A stretch of DNA of 64,000 bases from Topomyia yanbarensis (lineage: Eukaryota > Arthropoda > Insecta > Diptera > Culicidae), in assembly GCF_030247195.1 (NCBI RefSeq), contig NC_080672.1, positions 351,166,413 to 351,230,412 on the forward strand. The letters are read 5' to 3'. Positions 1 through 11,461 of the stretch are shown piece by piece; within the stretch, counting starts at the first letter, position 1; every line of letters starts with the position of its first letter. A program made the translations under genes and the position numbers. Under the pieces are notes generated by a model. The model searched no databases. It saw only the letters and a list, made by a program, of their open reading frames with translations, and was not told the DNA's origin.

Positions 1-153
1 GATTATAGAGGTTTTAACCTTAAGGTCATTTGCCTCTTCGGGTTAGAAAAATCTCTTATGAAAAATTTCTAACCCTATGTGCGGAGTCGGGACTCGAACC
101 CAGGTGGGCTGCGTACAAGACAATCGATTTACCAATACGCTATGCTCACCCCC
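1..153 (-). mobile_element. tRNA-derived SINE (Feilai-like)
   Basis: Read on the minus strand this begins GGGGTGAGCATAGCG, has an A-box-like region followed by GGTAAATCGATTG, then a perfect Pol III B box GGTTCGAGTCC, and ends with a body finishing in AACCTCTATAATC. The same unit recurs at 22134, 23016, 33700 and, truncated, at 37249. Pol III boxes plus dispersed copies define a tRNA-derived SINE. The family name is recalled from Aedes and was not checked. The copy may be cut by the window edge. Confidence 0.9.
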
Positions 154-537
154 TCGTATTAAATTCAAAATTATCTCAAACCAAATTGCACAACCAAAAC
201 TGGTTTTAATTGAATGAGGGAATATTACATATTACGTATTGTACAATGAACATTTCAAAATCGAAATTTTGGACCCCCTCCGAAATTTTTTTCTGGATCC
301 GCTCCTGTGAAGAAGTCATTCGCAAGTACAGCCAGACGGAGCTGCCGAAAAAACAGGTTTTTTTTCAACATTTCCTTTTGCGGTTTCATGATTTTTCACA
401 TCGTTTGTTGAAATGTATGCAAGTTTTCGGTGAGCTGTTCTATGTTTCATAGGCATTCAACTTATTCCAACTTCGCTTCCCATTCGTAAAATTGAACCTA
501 TTTCGGTACATCTCTTCAAAAATAAGTTCAATATTTA
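154..537. other. AT-rich spacer, no feature seen
   Basis: No repeat, motif or convincing reading frame was recognised. The longest open frame (about 80 codons from 210) lacks any family signature and looks like chance. Confidence 0.5.
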
Positions 538-687
538 CATTTTAACGACATTCAATTAGCTAGAGATTACTGCCACTTCTAGTTTTCCGATCTGTTTACT
601 TCATATCTTTGCTCTCACTTGAGTACTATTCTACTGCATGGCTTTCTCTACCCAATAATCTCTAGCTAATTGAAGGTCGTTAAAATG
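538..687. mobile_element. Short inverted-repeat element (MITE), complete copy
   Basis: The ends are inverted repeats of about 33 bp: it opens CATTTTAACGACATTCAATT and closes with the near-complement ending TCGTTAAAATG. The internal segment (CTAGTTTTCCGATCTGTTTA) recurs at 19305-19418 and 20164-20290, where only the right half of the element is present. No coding capacity. Confidence 0.85.
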
Positions 688-1093
688 AAAAAAAGAAAAA
701 TGTAACTAACATAGGAAAATAAGTTCCATATAATTGACAATCTGAGGATTATGGCCAGTTTTAGAACTCCGGGATGATTTTCTATTGGAGCGTTTTCATG
801 CAGGTATTTGATATTGGTGTGATTTGACAACTATGGGATCCCGACTAACAGATCAGTTACATATCAGGATCCTATTTCCACAATTTTCCAAAAGTCCCCA
901 AGATGCTTAAAACAATAGGTTCACAATGTACCGGTCAGACAAATATTATTGTAGTGTTTAATTAAATCAGCCAGTTTCATAATTTTTCTGTCTTCAATTC
1001 AATTAATTTTGGTTTGGTGCTTATCCCCCAGAACCCCCCGTTGGCTACGCCGCTGTTCGGAATTATCTGTTTCGTTTCTCATTTTCCAATATA
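688..1093. other. AT-rich spacer, no feature seen
   Basis: No repeat, gene or regulatory motif was recognised here. Confidence 0.4.
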
Positions 1094-2025
1094 CCGTAAA
1101 CCGGGGTGACATTGATCACTTTTCGAAGTAATCATTGCATATTTTTAGACGCAACACATTTTTTTCAAGTTTAATATTTTTAAACCATGTACTGATGTAA
1201 GGAGAACAAGATTGGATGGTTTTACCTAAAATTGTCCGCTAACAGATATTTTTTCCAAAAATGATTTCAAGTTGATGTCCGTTTTCGTATTCTGGGGTGA
1301 CATTGATAACCTGCATGTTCTCCCACATTAAGTTATTGATGTCAATGTTTTTCATTCAAATGTTTGTTTAAACTAATTCTGGAAAGGTACTCATTGTTAA
1401 ATATATGTTAATTGGTATTATACAAAGTATTCAATGTACTGTAAAATTCAAGTAACCAAAATTCGTATAATTTGTGTCCAACTAGAATAAAAGATTCTGA
1501 AAACCTTTAAAACTGCTAAAATTGTTTTATTTCAGTGCTTTATCAATGTACAAAATGTTTCATCCATTTTAACACGTTGGAATATTGAACAATAAAAAAA
1601 GTTGCGAATTTTTGCTTAAAAAAAATTGAAATAATTGCCAACTAGTTTCACAAAAAATTGTATTTAAAATAAACAAACTCTTAAAAGTAAATTTGATACA
1701 TCCCACTCTAAAGGAAAATAAAATCTCGCTTGTAATTTATAACTCTTGCTCAAATCTGAGATTTATTTGTTTTATAAAAAATAGACACTTTATGAAGCTT
1801 CGTAAAAATAAGGTAAAGTCAAATTTCGGTTTATTGTAGTTTTTGTACCCAAAAACCGTACAAAATACTCAAATATTATAACAAACCAGTATTTCATAAG
1901 TTTAGAGTAAAAATCATTTCAAACAAAAATGATTCGGTAGACTATTTTGGTTTAATAAGCGATCTACGAGAAAAGTTTCGAGTGATCAAAGTCACCCCGA
2001 TGATCAAAGTCACCCCGGTTTACGG
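1094..2025. mobile_element. Non-autonomous TIR transposon with TA target duplication
   Basis: The left end CCGTAAACCGGGGTGAC and the right end GTCACCCCGGTTTACGG are exact complements, and each is flanked by TA. The right end carries an extra partial copy of the terminal motif (AAAGTCACCCCG twice), and an internal GGGGTGACATTGATAACC lies near 1295. The interior is AT-rich and non-coding. A TA duplication suits Tc1/mariner-type elements, but the superfamily cannot be fixed from ends alone. Confidence 0.85.
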
Positions 2026-2453
2026 TATCTACCAGATTGATCCGATGGTTATTAGTTAGAAAATTAGCTGAAGGTTCGCGCAAATTTTGCTCCGATAAGT
2101 GTTCAAAAACAATTTGGAATTGTGCGATGATTATTTCTAGCGATGGCAGATAGAAAAATGAAGTATGGAAAATGTCCTGGTAATATCAGATAGATAGTTG
2201 GTGTCTTCAGTAAAGTTGTTCGCAACAGCAAGAGCTTCAAATTTGCCTAAGGCATTATCTCAACACAACCACTTAAAAGGAATTTTTTGAAAATATCTCA
2301 CTTTTAGGGGAAATAATCTGCAAAACACAATATCAAATGAAAGGGCATATTACATTATAAAACAAAATTTGGATGTAACTGGCTAAAATAATTTACATTT
2401 CACTAAAAAACTCACATTTTAGGATGATGTATTTCGACTAGATACAGTTAAAA

Positions 2454-3552
2454 CGATTACACGATGCTACAAAATAAAAATAATTGAATGTACTTTTAAA
2501 GTGATGTACTTAAGGTTGTAGGTCTAGTCAAACGCAACACAAAACCACGTTTGATCAATTTAATATTTAATATAAAATCTTGATTTATAGCAAAAAACGA
2601 TTTTTTGGATTTTTCGGCACTAAAAAATTTTTACGCTGTTATTTTTCAACCAATTTTAAATTTTTTGAGTGTTTTGGAAAGAAGAAGAAATGACCTTTCC
2701 AAGGATATGCTAAGTTATGTTCTTTTGTTAAAAGTACTATGCGGTTTTGGGTACAACAATTTGAAAATTACCATTATTTTGTTATTTTATCATTAAAAAT
2801 ATGAAAATAGCTTTTTATTGGAAAGCGTCTTTATTTTAATAAAGATTTAAGGAGAACGTTTAATTCCGTATCCAACGACCTATTTATGATCAAAATCGGT
2901 TGAAAAATGGCAAATTTTTTAATACTTTTCCAAATTAGAAAGTTGCTCGCATGAACTTTTAAGTGGACGGTCTCATATAAAATTTTCAAAAAACGATTTT
3001 TTTGTTCGATTACGTTTACATTCAAAAGTATGTGTGCGAGCTTGAAGGTGAAATTGGGTAAAATATCGGAAGATATAATTATAGCATCCTGTAGTGCGAG
3101 ATAATACCTCACTAATCCCTTAAGAGTTCATGCGAGTAGGTTTCTAATTTGGGAAAAAAATAATAACTCAACCATTTTCCTACCTATTTTGATCCGAAAT
3201 ATGTCATTGAATGCGGAATTAAATGCTCTCCGAATATTTTAATTAAATTGAAGACCTTTTTAATAAAAATATTAAACAATTTTTATATTTGTAACATGAC
3301 ATAGCATACCGTTGCACAGGTAATTTCTTCTTTTTTCAAAAACACTCAAAATATTTAAAATCGGTTGAAAAATAATGACACACAAAAATTTTTAGTGCCG
3401 AAAGTTTCAAAAAATCTTTTTTTTTGCTATAAATCAAGATTTTGAGGTTATACAACATTTTTCAAACATTGTTTTGTGTTGCATTTGATGATATCTACAA
3501 CCTATACTAGGTCTCTTGAAAAGTACAAAATCACTGTAGCACCATGTTATCG
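2454..3552. mobile_element. Long foldback element (~1.1 kb)
   Basis: The two halves are imperfect reverse complements over almost their whole length. For example GATTTATAGCAAAAAACGAT near 2582 pairs with the TTTGCTATAAATCAAG block near 3424, and GCATGAACTTTTAAG near 2949 pairs with CTTAAGAGTTCATGC near 3120. The arms are about 500 bp with a short centre near 3040. The open frames inside (for example 2831-3112 on the minus strand) are by-products of the AT-rich arms. Confidence 0.85.
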
Positions 3553-4980
3553 AACTGCCTTTTAGTTCACTCAGTGAAGATAGTGTTCCAACGGCTGAAC
3601 TAGCTCACCGTTTGTTTACGTAGTGTAGATTATTTTATAAAAGCACATGGATGGTTATTAAAAATCTACAGCCTTTCTATTGTCACGGAAAAGGTCATGG
3701 ATCGTTACGTTATTGCTTCAATGAAGCATCGAAAAAAAACGAAACATCCTCTAGAAAACATACCTCGAATAGAACAGGGAACCCGCGGTTGACTGTATGT
3801 GAAAAGAGATTCCATTTTTTTTTCGAGTTACGACATCGAAAAAAAACTACCCTCTGACGAGCATTTGGAATAAATTTCGATTCGTGGAACGCGAAAACCG
3901 AACTCAATCCGGAGGGGTAGTGACTACCGAAAAAAAAATCCGAAAAAATATAATCGCGAGGGAGATTTTCACCCACCATCGTTTTTTTTCAGCCCTAGGT
4001 TCCGTGTGTTTTGATTCCATTTTCTCATTCTCTATGACAACCTGAATTTGCCCGAAACCGATATCGATTGTGTGCGGCAAAAGAATGGGCGCCATTTTTT
4101 CCACGATGATTATTGCTGATTTGACAAACTATGGTTTGGCCAGTTGTTAGTGAAGTATGAAGTCACGGTATCCTATTATTGATCTTAGTTCGCCGAAAGA
4201 CGGTAGGTAATGGAATTTGATGCGCAATCGAGAGTCAGCATTTCCCGTTTATAATTTCCTCGAATGGTGTCTCAGTTTGTCTGTCGGAATTTCCGGTCTC
4301 ATCAACGACGACGTCGCTTCGGTGTGTGTCTTTTTGCCGTCTCGACAAAAGTTGCAAACAAATTTATAAAATGCCAGATCCTGCTGCTCCTTTTGATCAC
4401 GGATTCCCCCACGTCGATTGTCATTTTCTTTTTTTTACAGATTTTTCCTAATTTCCAGTGACATCAGCAAATCTCGCTTGAGCGGTATGGGAAGAACAGA
4501 AAAAAACAGTCATACACACATAAAAGAAAGTGATTTCAGGATTCAATAGCCCTCAAAAAATCAAACTTGAGTGGAACGGAAAAAAATGATTGAGAGGCCA
4601 CTGCTGATGCGATGATTATAGGTGAAGGTTGGCTGGTGTTTGGTAAAGGGCGGCGGATGTAGATGATGAATTGTAATTGGCTCTTGATGTTGCAGTTAGT
4701 ATTCCAGCTCAACCCCCCCTCAGTCTCCCTGCTCAGTCAGTCACCATCCGGAATCCGGTAGTCTGGGCGCAAAAATCTTCCGCTGGCTGCCGTTTGCTTC
4801 TAAAAGGATCATAATCATCATTAAAATCTACATGCACAGCTGGCCCGACAAGTGGTTCGACGCGGGGAATCTCCCGACCGTGTATATTACGCATCTGGAG
4901 TCTGGATTTAATTATTGTCGGATGCAACATTCCAACGAATGGAAGGATACAATAATGTGGGGGTGAAAAAATAGTTGGAA
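3553..4980. other. Unique, GC-richer stretch without recognisable exon
   Basis: No internal repeats were found and base composition is more balanced than in the flanks, especially 4180-4330 and 4600-4930. Open frames on both strands are short and lack family motifs, signal peptides or paired splice sites that I could defend. It could be intergenic or intronic regulatory DNA. Confidence 0.4.
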
Positions 4981-5290
4981 AGTCATATCAACTAGAAATT
5001 GTTAACAATGACGAACGAGAATATGGGGTACCTAGATTCTTGTTTTCTTGGATTATTGTATTTCTTATTCACTTGTATTGGTGTATTTCTAAATCCTTGC
5101 ATTCTTGTATTCATGGATCTTTGTATATTGGTTTGTTTTCCTCTTGGGTATTAGGATTCTTGTTTTCTTAATTTCTTTGATTATAGGATTCTTCTATCTC
5201 TAGATCCTAGTATTCGTGTATTTCCGGATTCTGTAATTCTAAGATGTTTTGAATTCTATTGTTAGTGAACTCTTGCGGTTTTATTCTTTT
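4981..5290 (+). repeat. Decayed low-complexity repeat (ATTCTTGTATTC-like)
   Basis: Variants of ATTCTTG and TTGTATTTCT recur many times between about 5030 and 5260 (for example TTGCATTCTTGTATTCATGG). This looks like an old short-period tandem array that has diverged. Confidence 0.6.
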
Positions 5291-8035
5291 ATTGATCACA
5301 AGTCTCCAGTGAACATTTTATTAAACAGAAACAAAATTTAATCGAAATGTTGATCAGTAAGCATCTCCTCTTCTTTCTAACTTCTACACCATCAATACAA
5401 TAATCTGTATTTAAATTAAATTATGAAAGATCCATCTAAATTGAAATTCTTTCCACCGACACGAGTGGCAGATAAGTGCGCATGTTGATTTGTTTCTGCC
5501 AGGACCTCCAGCTCTCGCCACCTACTCAACAGAAAAAAAGAAGGAAAATCGCTCATGAGATAACAGCAGGAAAACGCGGTTGGTTGAACTGCTAACGAAA
5601 ATCGGCATTTTTTTTTCTTCTTTCTCCCAGGGGGCATGGTTCTGACAAGCGATGTGCCTGCCTCGGTCGTTGCGGTGGCGATAAAGCGTTTCCCCAAGCA
5701 GGATTTCCAATGCAGGAATGTTTTTGAGGCTATCTCGCAGGACACCGGCAAAGAATAAAAAAACACTCTCGCGAAGATAGGCCACGGTTTCTATAACAAT
5801 AAATACAAGTCGTCAACAAATTCCTTTCTTCATCCTCCGCATCAGTTGCTGGCTCCCGCGGATTAGATGGGTGGACCACAATGAAGCAAAAAAAAATCCT
5901 GCACGGGAAGATAAAATATGCCTTAGTAAAAGAACGAGAGCACGCCAAGATTAATGGAAAATATGCCGGGGCTTTTTACTTTGAGCCTACACAGACTTAT
6001 GGTACACCACCGCTAATGGTTTTTGAATATTTTTCGGAAAAGTTATGAAATTCATGTTAAAAATGTCATGTTCCAGTACGGTAAGCACAATCAAATAATT
6101 TACAATTCTGGTTGTGTCGAAATATATAGTAATTTTCGTACCAAACACGTTCATGTCGGTTCTGAATAAAAACAAAATGTTTCCCAAACAACCTTTCACA
6201 AATTTTTAGTAAAAAGCAATGACTCAGGATCATCTCTTTTCAACGACTCAGTAATTTTGAACGGTAGTTTATGTGACGGTTTCTACTTGGAACGTTTCCT
6301 ATCTACCAACATCTTTTAGCTGCGGGATTATGTGCAAAATTTGAATATTCCATCAATAAGTTTTTCGCTTGAACATGCAAATTTTGAAACTAGACGCAAT
6401 CTGTTGCGTATGAATTCACCAAGAGCTGAACAATTCAAACAATATAGCAACTTCTCCTCATAACACAACACATCCCCCAGCAACCGACGAGCACGATATT
6501 GACATGTGTTGAAAGCTTACCGGAAGTTTAATCGAGAAAAAAACCGTTATATCACGATGACTGAAAGAAAATAGAACTCTCAAATTCAAATGAGGAAAAC
6601 GATACCGCTTATTTCAGGGACAATTCGGGTTATGAAAACGGAAAGAGCCTTGCTCTAGGGTAACGTTAGAAGCTCAGTTTTTTCTTTGTCATTTGTTTGC
6701 TTAGAGCAAAAAACGATCTCCGACAGCGACAGGAGTTTTCAAATTAATGGTACAAATGCTTGATATAGCTAATTTCATCGTTCGATGAGAACATTAATCC
6801 AGGGTTCCTTTTTTATGAGTAAACACATACAAGTAAACTCAACTGTGATACCGCTGTTCATATCATATGTGATTAACATCCACAGAATTAATTATTTATT
6901 ACTAATATGTAATAATCCTAGTTTTGAGTACTAATGTGTACTTATACCCCCTATTCGACTTGGACCAATTCGGACCAATTAAGAAATATTGAGGTATAGA
7001 ATGGAACCAATTTACAAAAACATTATCTTTTCTAAAAGCCTGACCGACTGCGCACATTTTTTCTCAGATGGCTTTTAGCTATCTCTTGTCAGAGTGTGTC
7101 TCCTGAACAAAAGATTGTAAAAGGTCCGAATTACCCCAACCCTGGTCCAATTCGGACCACACTTTTATTTCGCAATAGAAGTAATTAAAAGCCATTGCAG
7201 TATGATCAGGACTGCCGAGAGGGAGGACGGGATGTTTACCCCGGGCCTGGAAGTGTAAAGGGAGCTCGGACTTTGAACGGAAGAATTGATTCTAACAAAT
7301 ATTATTTCAATAACAATTTATATGAAAATGCAATTAGAGTTTTTATATTGCTATACATAATTTAAATAGGATAGCTTTCCTACATTCTAAATTGCAGCAT
7401 GTTGGAAAGCAAATACATATACGATTTTCTCAAAGAGAAGATCAACCATTTCACGGGATAAGCAATGTTTGTGATTTGATGAAATATCATGGGATTTTTT
7501 TTGATTTCGTAAGAGTTTTGTAAATCGGAATAAAAAATTTCTCTAAAAGCACCTATTTTCGATTGTAAAAATGACGACTACGTTGTAAGTGGTTTTATAG
7601 ACGATAACAAATGAAGGTATGGCAACTGATAAGGCCAAACTGAATTGTGGTCAATAGCTCTTGCTGGCAAAATCAGAGATTAGTAAATATGGTCCAATTG
7701 CATCATAATGTTTATACTGTATGAAAGACTAGTCAAAAGCAAACTGTGACACTTTGAGTTCAAAACGATTTTAACGTGCCGCGGGCAAAAATATTCAAGA
7801 TCTTTTATTTCTAAATTGTGCATTTTTTATTTCATATTTACTATAATTATCTCATGGATTATGATTAACTTAAAAATTCGTAAGTGTTTTTGAGTTTCGA
7901 ACTCTCGAAAAATTGACTGATTTAGTATTTTACTAAATAGTTCGATCCTTTGCAACCTGCGGGTTTCAAAAAAAAAACAGTGGTTTATTTTTTGCTTAAG
8001 CTATATGGACTAATTGGTCCCACTTCTTTATATTT
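5291..8035. other. Unique AT-rich intergenic DNA
   Basis: 5400-5990 is relatively GC-rich; the rest is AT-rich. Near 6955-7170 the phrase GGACCAATT(C/A) occurs several times (TTGGACCAATTCGGACCAAT and later GGTCCAATTCGGACC), hinting at an old short repeat. No gene was supported. Overlapping minus-strand frames at 5416-5948 have no recognisable domain. Confidence 0.4.
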
Positions 8036-8039
8036 TAGA

Positions 8040-8286
8040 CTGCCCATAAAAGCATAAGAGTCCCATATGGATTTTTGACGAGAATTAGTTATCTGTTGGA
8101 TTGTATTCTGTATCACCACTGAATCACAATGAACAAAGAAGATTACCAGGTTTGTTATGAAAATACCGAAAAAATACCAAAACATGGTTGTCCCATCTAT
8201 AAGGCTCAATGAGAATGTAAATCTTCAATAGTGTTTTTCTCGGTTTGCTGTTTTTCAATATGGGACTCTTATGCTTTTATGGGCAG
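8040..8286. mobile_element. Short MITE with perfect 29-bp TIRs and TAGA duplication
   Basis: Left CTGCCCATAAAAGCATAAGA(GTCCCATAT) at 8040-8068 is perfectly complementary to 8258-8286. TAGA directly flanks both ends (8036-8039 and 8287-8290). It is 247 bp and non-coding. Perfect TIRs indicate a recent insertion. Confidence 0.92.
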
Positions 8287-8290
8287 TAGA

Positions 8291-8830
8291 GTGCTCAAAT
8301 AGGATTCGAGAAACTCATTCTAAATAACTCCACAAATCAAGAAAGAACATGAATATCCACAAAGGAAAGATTCATAGTAATTTTTCGTGTTCACATATTT
8401 AAATACAAGACCTCGAAAGTTTTTTCATCTTTAACTATTGTCCGTGCTTTTCCAAAGAAGACACAGCGATTGTTTTACGTCGCAGCAAGATTCGTAGCGC
8501 TATTCGGCGCACGATTCGTCGCAATGTATTTTTTTAGAAGCACAGTTTTCAGTTTTTTTGGAAGCACAGTTTTCAGTAAGTTTTATTGACAAATTGAGTT
8601 AAAGTAAATAATTAGCACACTTTGAACTGGAGTAATACATATTATTCGACGCGTTTCAGCATTTATTATCAAATGCGCCAATTCAATTCGTCGCCTCAAA
8701 ATGATAAAATGGCTCGTTTCAAATGAAACGTACAATAATTTTCTCAATTTAAATAAATCATTCCATTGCTTGGTATGTCGTCGTATAAATTCTATATTCT
8801 TTATATAATCTAGAGTTTCCATAGTTCCAA
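8291..8830. other. AT-rich spacer with a short duplicated phrase
   Basis: GAAGCACAGTTTTCAGT occurs twice in tandem (8537-8580). Nothing else was recognised. Confidence 0.4.
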
Positions 8831-9075
8831 GAAATTTGTTCTCTATTTCTATTATTTTATATTTGATTATTTTTATGTTTCTTATTTCGTTTCATCCAGA
8901 TTTTTTATTATTTCTATTTTCTCAAGTTATTGTTATTTTACCTTTAATATTTTTTGCCTATCATTTTATTTGTTTCTTTTTCATTATTCAATTTATTTCA
9001 TTAAATTTATTTGAATTATTTTACCAGTCTACTTTCTACTTCTGCCCAAGTCAGACGTACAATCGAACCAAGTGA
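8831..9075 (+). repeat. T-rich low-complexity tract
   Basis: The top strand is dominated by T-rich phrases such as TTATTTCTATTTTCTC and TTTCATTATTCAATTTATT. It resembles the T-rich tracts at 10257, 14935 and 21400. The apparent hydrophobic frame here is composition-driven. Confidence 0.6.
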
Positions 9076-9159
9076 ACAACAACTAGCAACCTCTCGATTT
9101 AGTGTGCATTGTCTCGAGAACAAAGGAAACTTTTAATTTATTCTTGCCATTATGAGTAA

Positions 9160-10150
9160 AGTTGACGAAAAATCTCTGCCCTGACCCAACACAGCGGTCG
9201 TTGACTTTAAATTCTGTTCAATAAGATTGAGTTTCGTGAAGTGGAATACCTGCTGAAGCTCAAGGAGGTTATGTATCTACAGTATCATCATCTTCGCAAT
9301 GTAGTGCTCATATCATTTAACACGTTAGCACAAGCCGAACGTTTCGTTTTGCAGAACAACTTGAAGCACGTGGCTGAAAGTGATAATGTTGGAATTAAGA
9401 TTCCCGTGTATATATATATAAAAAGACTATTTAGATGTAAAATTACATGACCTATCACTACGTACTCCTCCTGATATAATCGCAAAATACATGTCGCAAT
9501 ACGGAGAAGTAGAATCCGTTACACGTGATACGTGGAGAAATTTCTTCCCGGGTACACCTAACGGTGTTCTTGTGGTGAGGATGCGGATCGAAAGACCTAT
9601 CCCCTCCCACTTGACTATAAAACTTAAAACCCACGAAGCTACTATTCATCAAACTACGTTATGCACCCATGAGGGGAAAACTCCTACGTGCAATAATGTA
9701 ATCAGACAGCACACCACGGACAACCTTGCGCGGAAGATACAGAGGAGAATGTATCGCTACCGATTGCCAACGAATCCACAGAAAACCAACCCAAAAAAGG
9801 ATTTTCAATACCAATACCTGAACCGCAAACAGTTGCCAAATTTGTGGCAGCTGTTCAGTTCATATTGACAACTGCTAAAGCAGCATCCAGCACCCCTGAA
9901 ACAACTGTAAGTAACATCGGTGATGAAGATAATAAGAATGACGACGGTTTTATTTGGTCACCCGTAAGTGCAAGAAGCAGGAAAGAACATCTGGTCGCGA
10001 GCACCAAGGCACTTTTAACGATGATGACCTTGATACAGAGGACAGGAGAGAATTAAGCGGTCCCCATGACGCAGTAGGAGAGCCGCGAAAGAAGGTCTCC
10101 GCTCGCAATAAAAAGTTGCGCGCACGAGATCCAACGGACAAACAATAATA
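9160..10150 (+). pseudogene. Decayed LINE ORF1 (gag-like protein) remnant
   Basis: Conceptual translation in several frames gives pieces of a nucleic-acid-binding ORF1 protein. Frame 1 from 9241 gives an RRM-like segment (LRNVVLISFNTLAQAERFV). After a frameshift near the TATATATA run at 9410, frame 2 from 9491 gives YGEVESVTRDTWRNFFPG and then THEGKTPTCNNV. The latter sits where a CCHC zinc knuckle is expected, but the second cysteine is lost. A third frame ends in an acidic/basic tail closing at about 10148. This layout is seen in ORF1 of Jockey/LOA-type LINEs. There is no downstream reverse transcriptase: a LINE 3' tail follows at once. Multiple frameshifts make it non-functional. Confidence 0.7.
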
Positions 10151-10154
10151 TTTG

Positions 10155-10256
10155 ATCTTATTTTTATTTTTTTTACATATTGTCAACACATAAAAGATCC
10201 ACGGCTCCGTTAAGCTACCGCTATGAGCCGTGTCAAATAAACGAAATAAAAAAACA
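10155..10256 (+). mobile_element. LINE 3' end with terminal hairpin
   Basis: The segment ends with a hairpin CACGGCTC...GAGCCGTG (10200-10207 with 10225-10232), then TCAAATAAACGAAATAAA and an A-rich end. Equivalent tails, with hairpin, a shared AAGCT in the loop and CAAATAAAC after it, lie at 22942-22990 and 57253-57300. It presumably is the 3' UTR of the remnant just upstream. Confidence 0.75.
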
Positions 10257-10511
10257 ATTATTTTACCAAACTTTCACCTTCTATTATTTGTTCTTGTTTT
10301 TCCCTCATTTACCAACAAACCTTTTTAGCATGTTCTCTATGCACCTTTTCCCCATAATTTTCATTTTTGTGTTTCTCTCATTTATTTTTTCTTTTTTCTT
10401 TTTCGTTTTATTTTTTTGCGTTGTGAAATTTTCTGATTTCCTTTTATCAGTTTTGAAAGTTGTGTTTTTCTTTTGAATGCATTTTTTTAAATATTCTCTC
10501 ATTTTTCCTCA
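10257..10511 (+). repeat. T-rich low-complexity tract
   Basis: The top strand is very T-rich (TTTTTCTTTTTTCTTTTTCG). Apparent phenylalanine-rich and lysine-rich frames on the two strands are composition artefacts. Confidence 0.6.
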
Positions 10512-11221
10512 TTGCACTATGTTCACAAAGCTGTATTTAGGAAGACAAAACTGTTTGCGCCTAAACCGTTGGTTTTAGATATATAGTATCTTCGGCAAAC
10601 TTTCTTATCAATTTTTTTATATTAGTTGAATTAGAGTGGTTCTTGTGGTTAGGGTGTTCGAATCATTAATTTCCTAGATATGTAAAATTCAGCTACATAA
10701 TATTCTACAAAGTTATAAATCAATCAAATTGAAGCAAACTTTTCTGAAGAAACTATGTGGCTATCTCTAATGGTTCATGTGTTATGATTTTTGCAATATT
10801 TAAGGTAGGGTGGCTCTTGCAAAATTGGTTTTCTATCTTAATCATCTTTTAATGTGTTAATATCTCGCTAATACTTTGTTCTAGAGGTTTTTAGAATTTT
10901 TGTAAATACACATTTTTGCCATAGCAATGAAGTTTATATCTCATTTGTTTACATAGTTACGATTTTCAAAACGCAGCAAGTGAGTTGTTCGTGGTCGCAT
11001 TTCTATTCGATTTTTCAACGTGTAAAGTGCACCCATGCTACAATTGTCATCGACATAGTGTTTCCTCGCTCTATTATCTATCTACGGATCATAATTGCAT
11101 CTTCCATCTTACCGCTAGTGGTGTGAAATAAACGTTTTAGTTTTACTGGCTTGGCGTTCAGTATTGGCATTGAGTTCTACAAGATGACGACACGAATGAA
11201 CTCATAATGAATGAAGTTCAT

Positions 11222-11346
11222 GTTTGACAATTCTCGGTGGTTTGTTTACTTTGTCAGATTCGTGAGTGCGAGCGCAACGGGTGCTCATCTGTTACATTCG
11301 AACTCACGTAACTTCCATGTAAACAAACCACCGAGAATTGTCAAAA
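11222..11346. mobile_element. 125-bp MITE with 28-bp TIRs and 9-bp duplication
   Basis: Left GTTTGACAATTCTCGGTGGT... and right ...ACCACCGAGAATTGTCAAAA are complementary at 27 of 28 positions. The 9-bp string GAAGTTCAT directly flanks both ends (11213-11221 and 11347-11355). It lies in the leader of the LINE and so inserted after the LINE did. A 9-bp duplication is typical of Mutator-type elements, but the family is unproven. Confidence 0.9.
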
Positions 11347-11461
11347 GAAGTTCATCCGGCTCGTTTTGTGGGGTTATGTCGGTTGGTGTAAAACCTAATT
11401 GTACTGTGTTGAGTTCATCATTCCACCATTGTGTACCTAACCATCATTACCTCTCACTTGG

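Noticed and set aside
8831..9075. Membrane-protein-like frame rich in Phe/Ile/Leu
   Set aside because: Hydrophobicity results from T-rich sequence; the same artefact recurs at 10180, 14846 and 15173.
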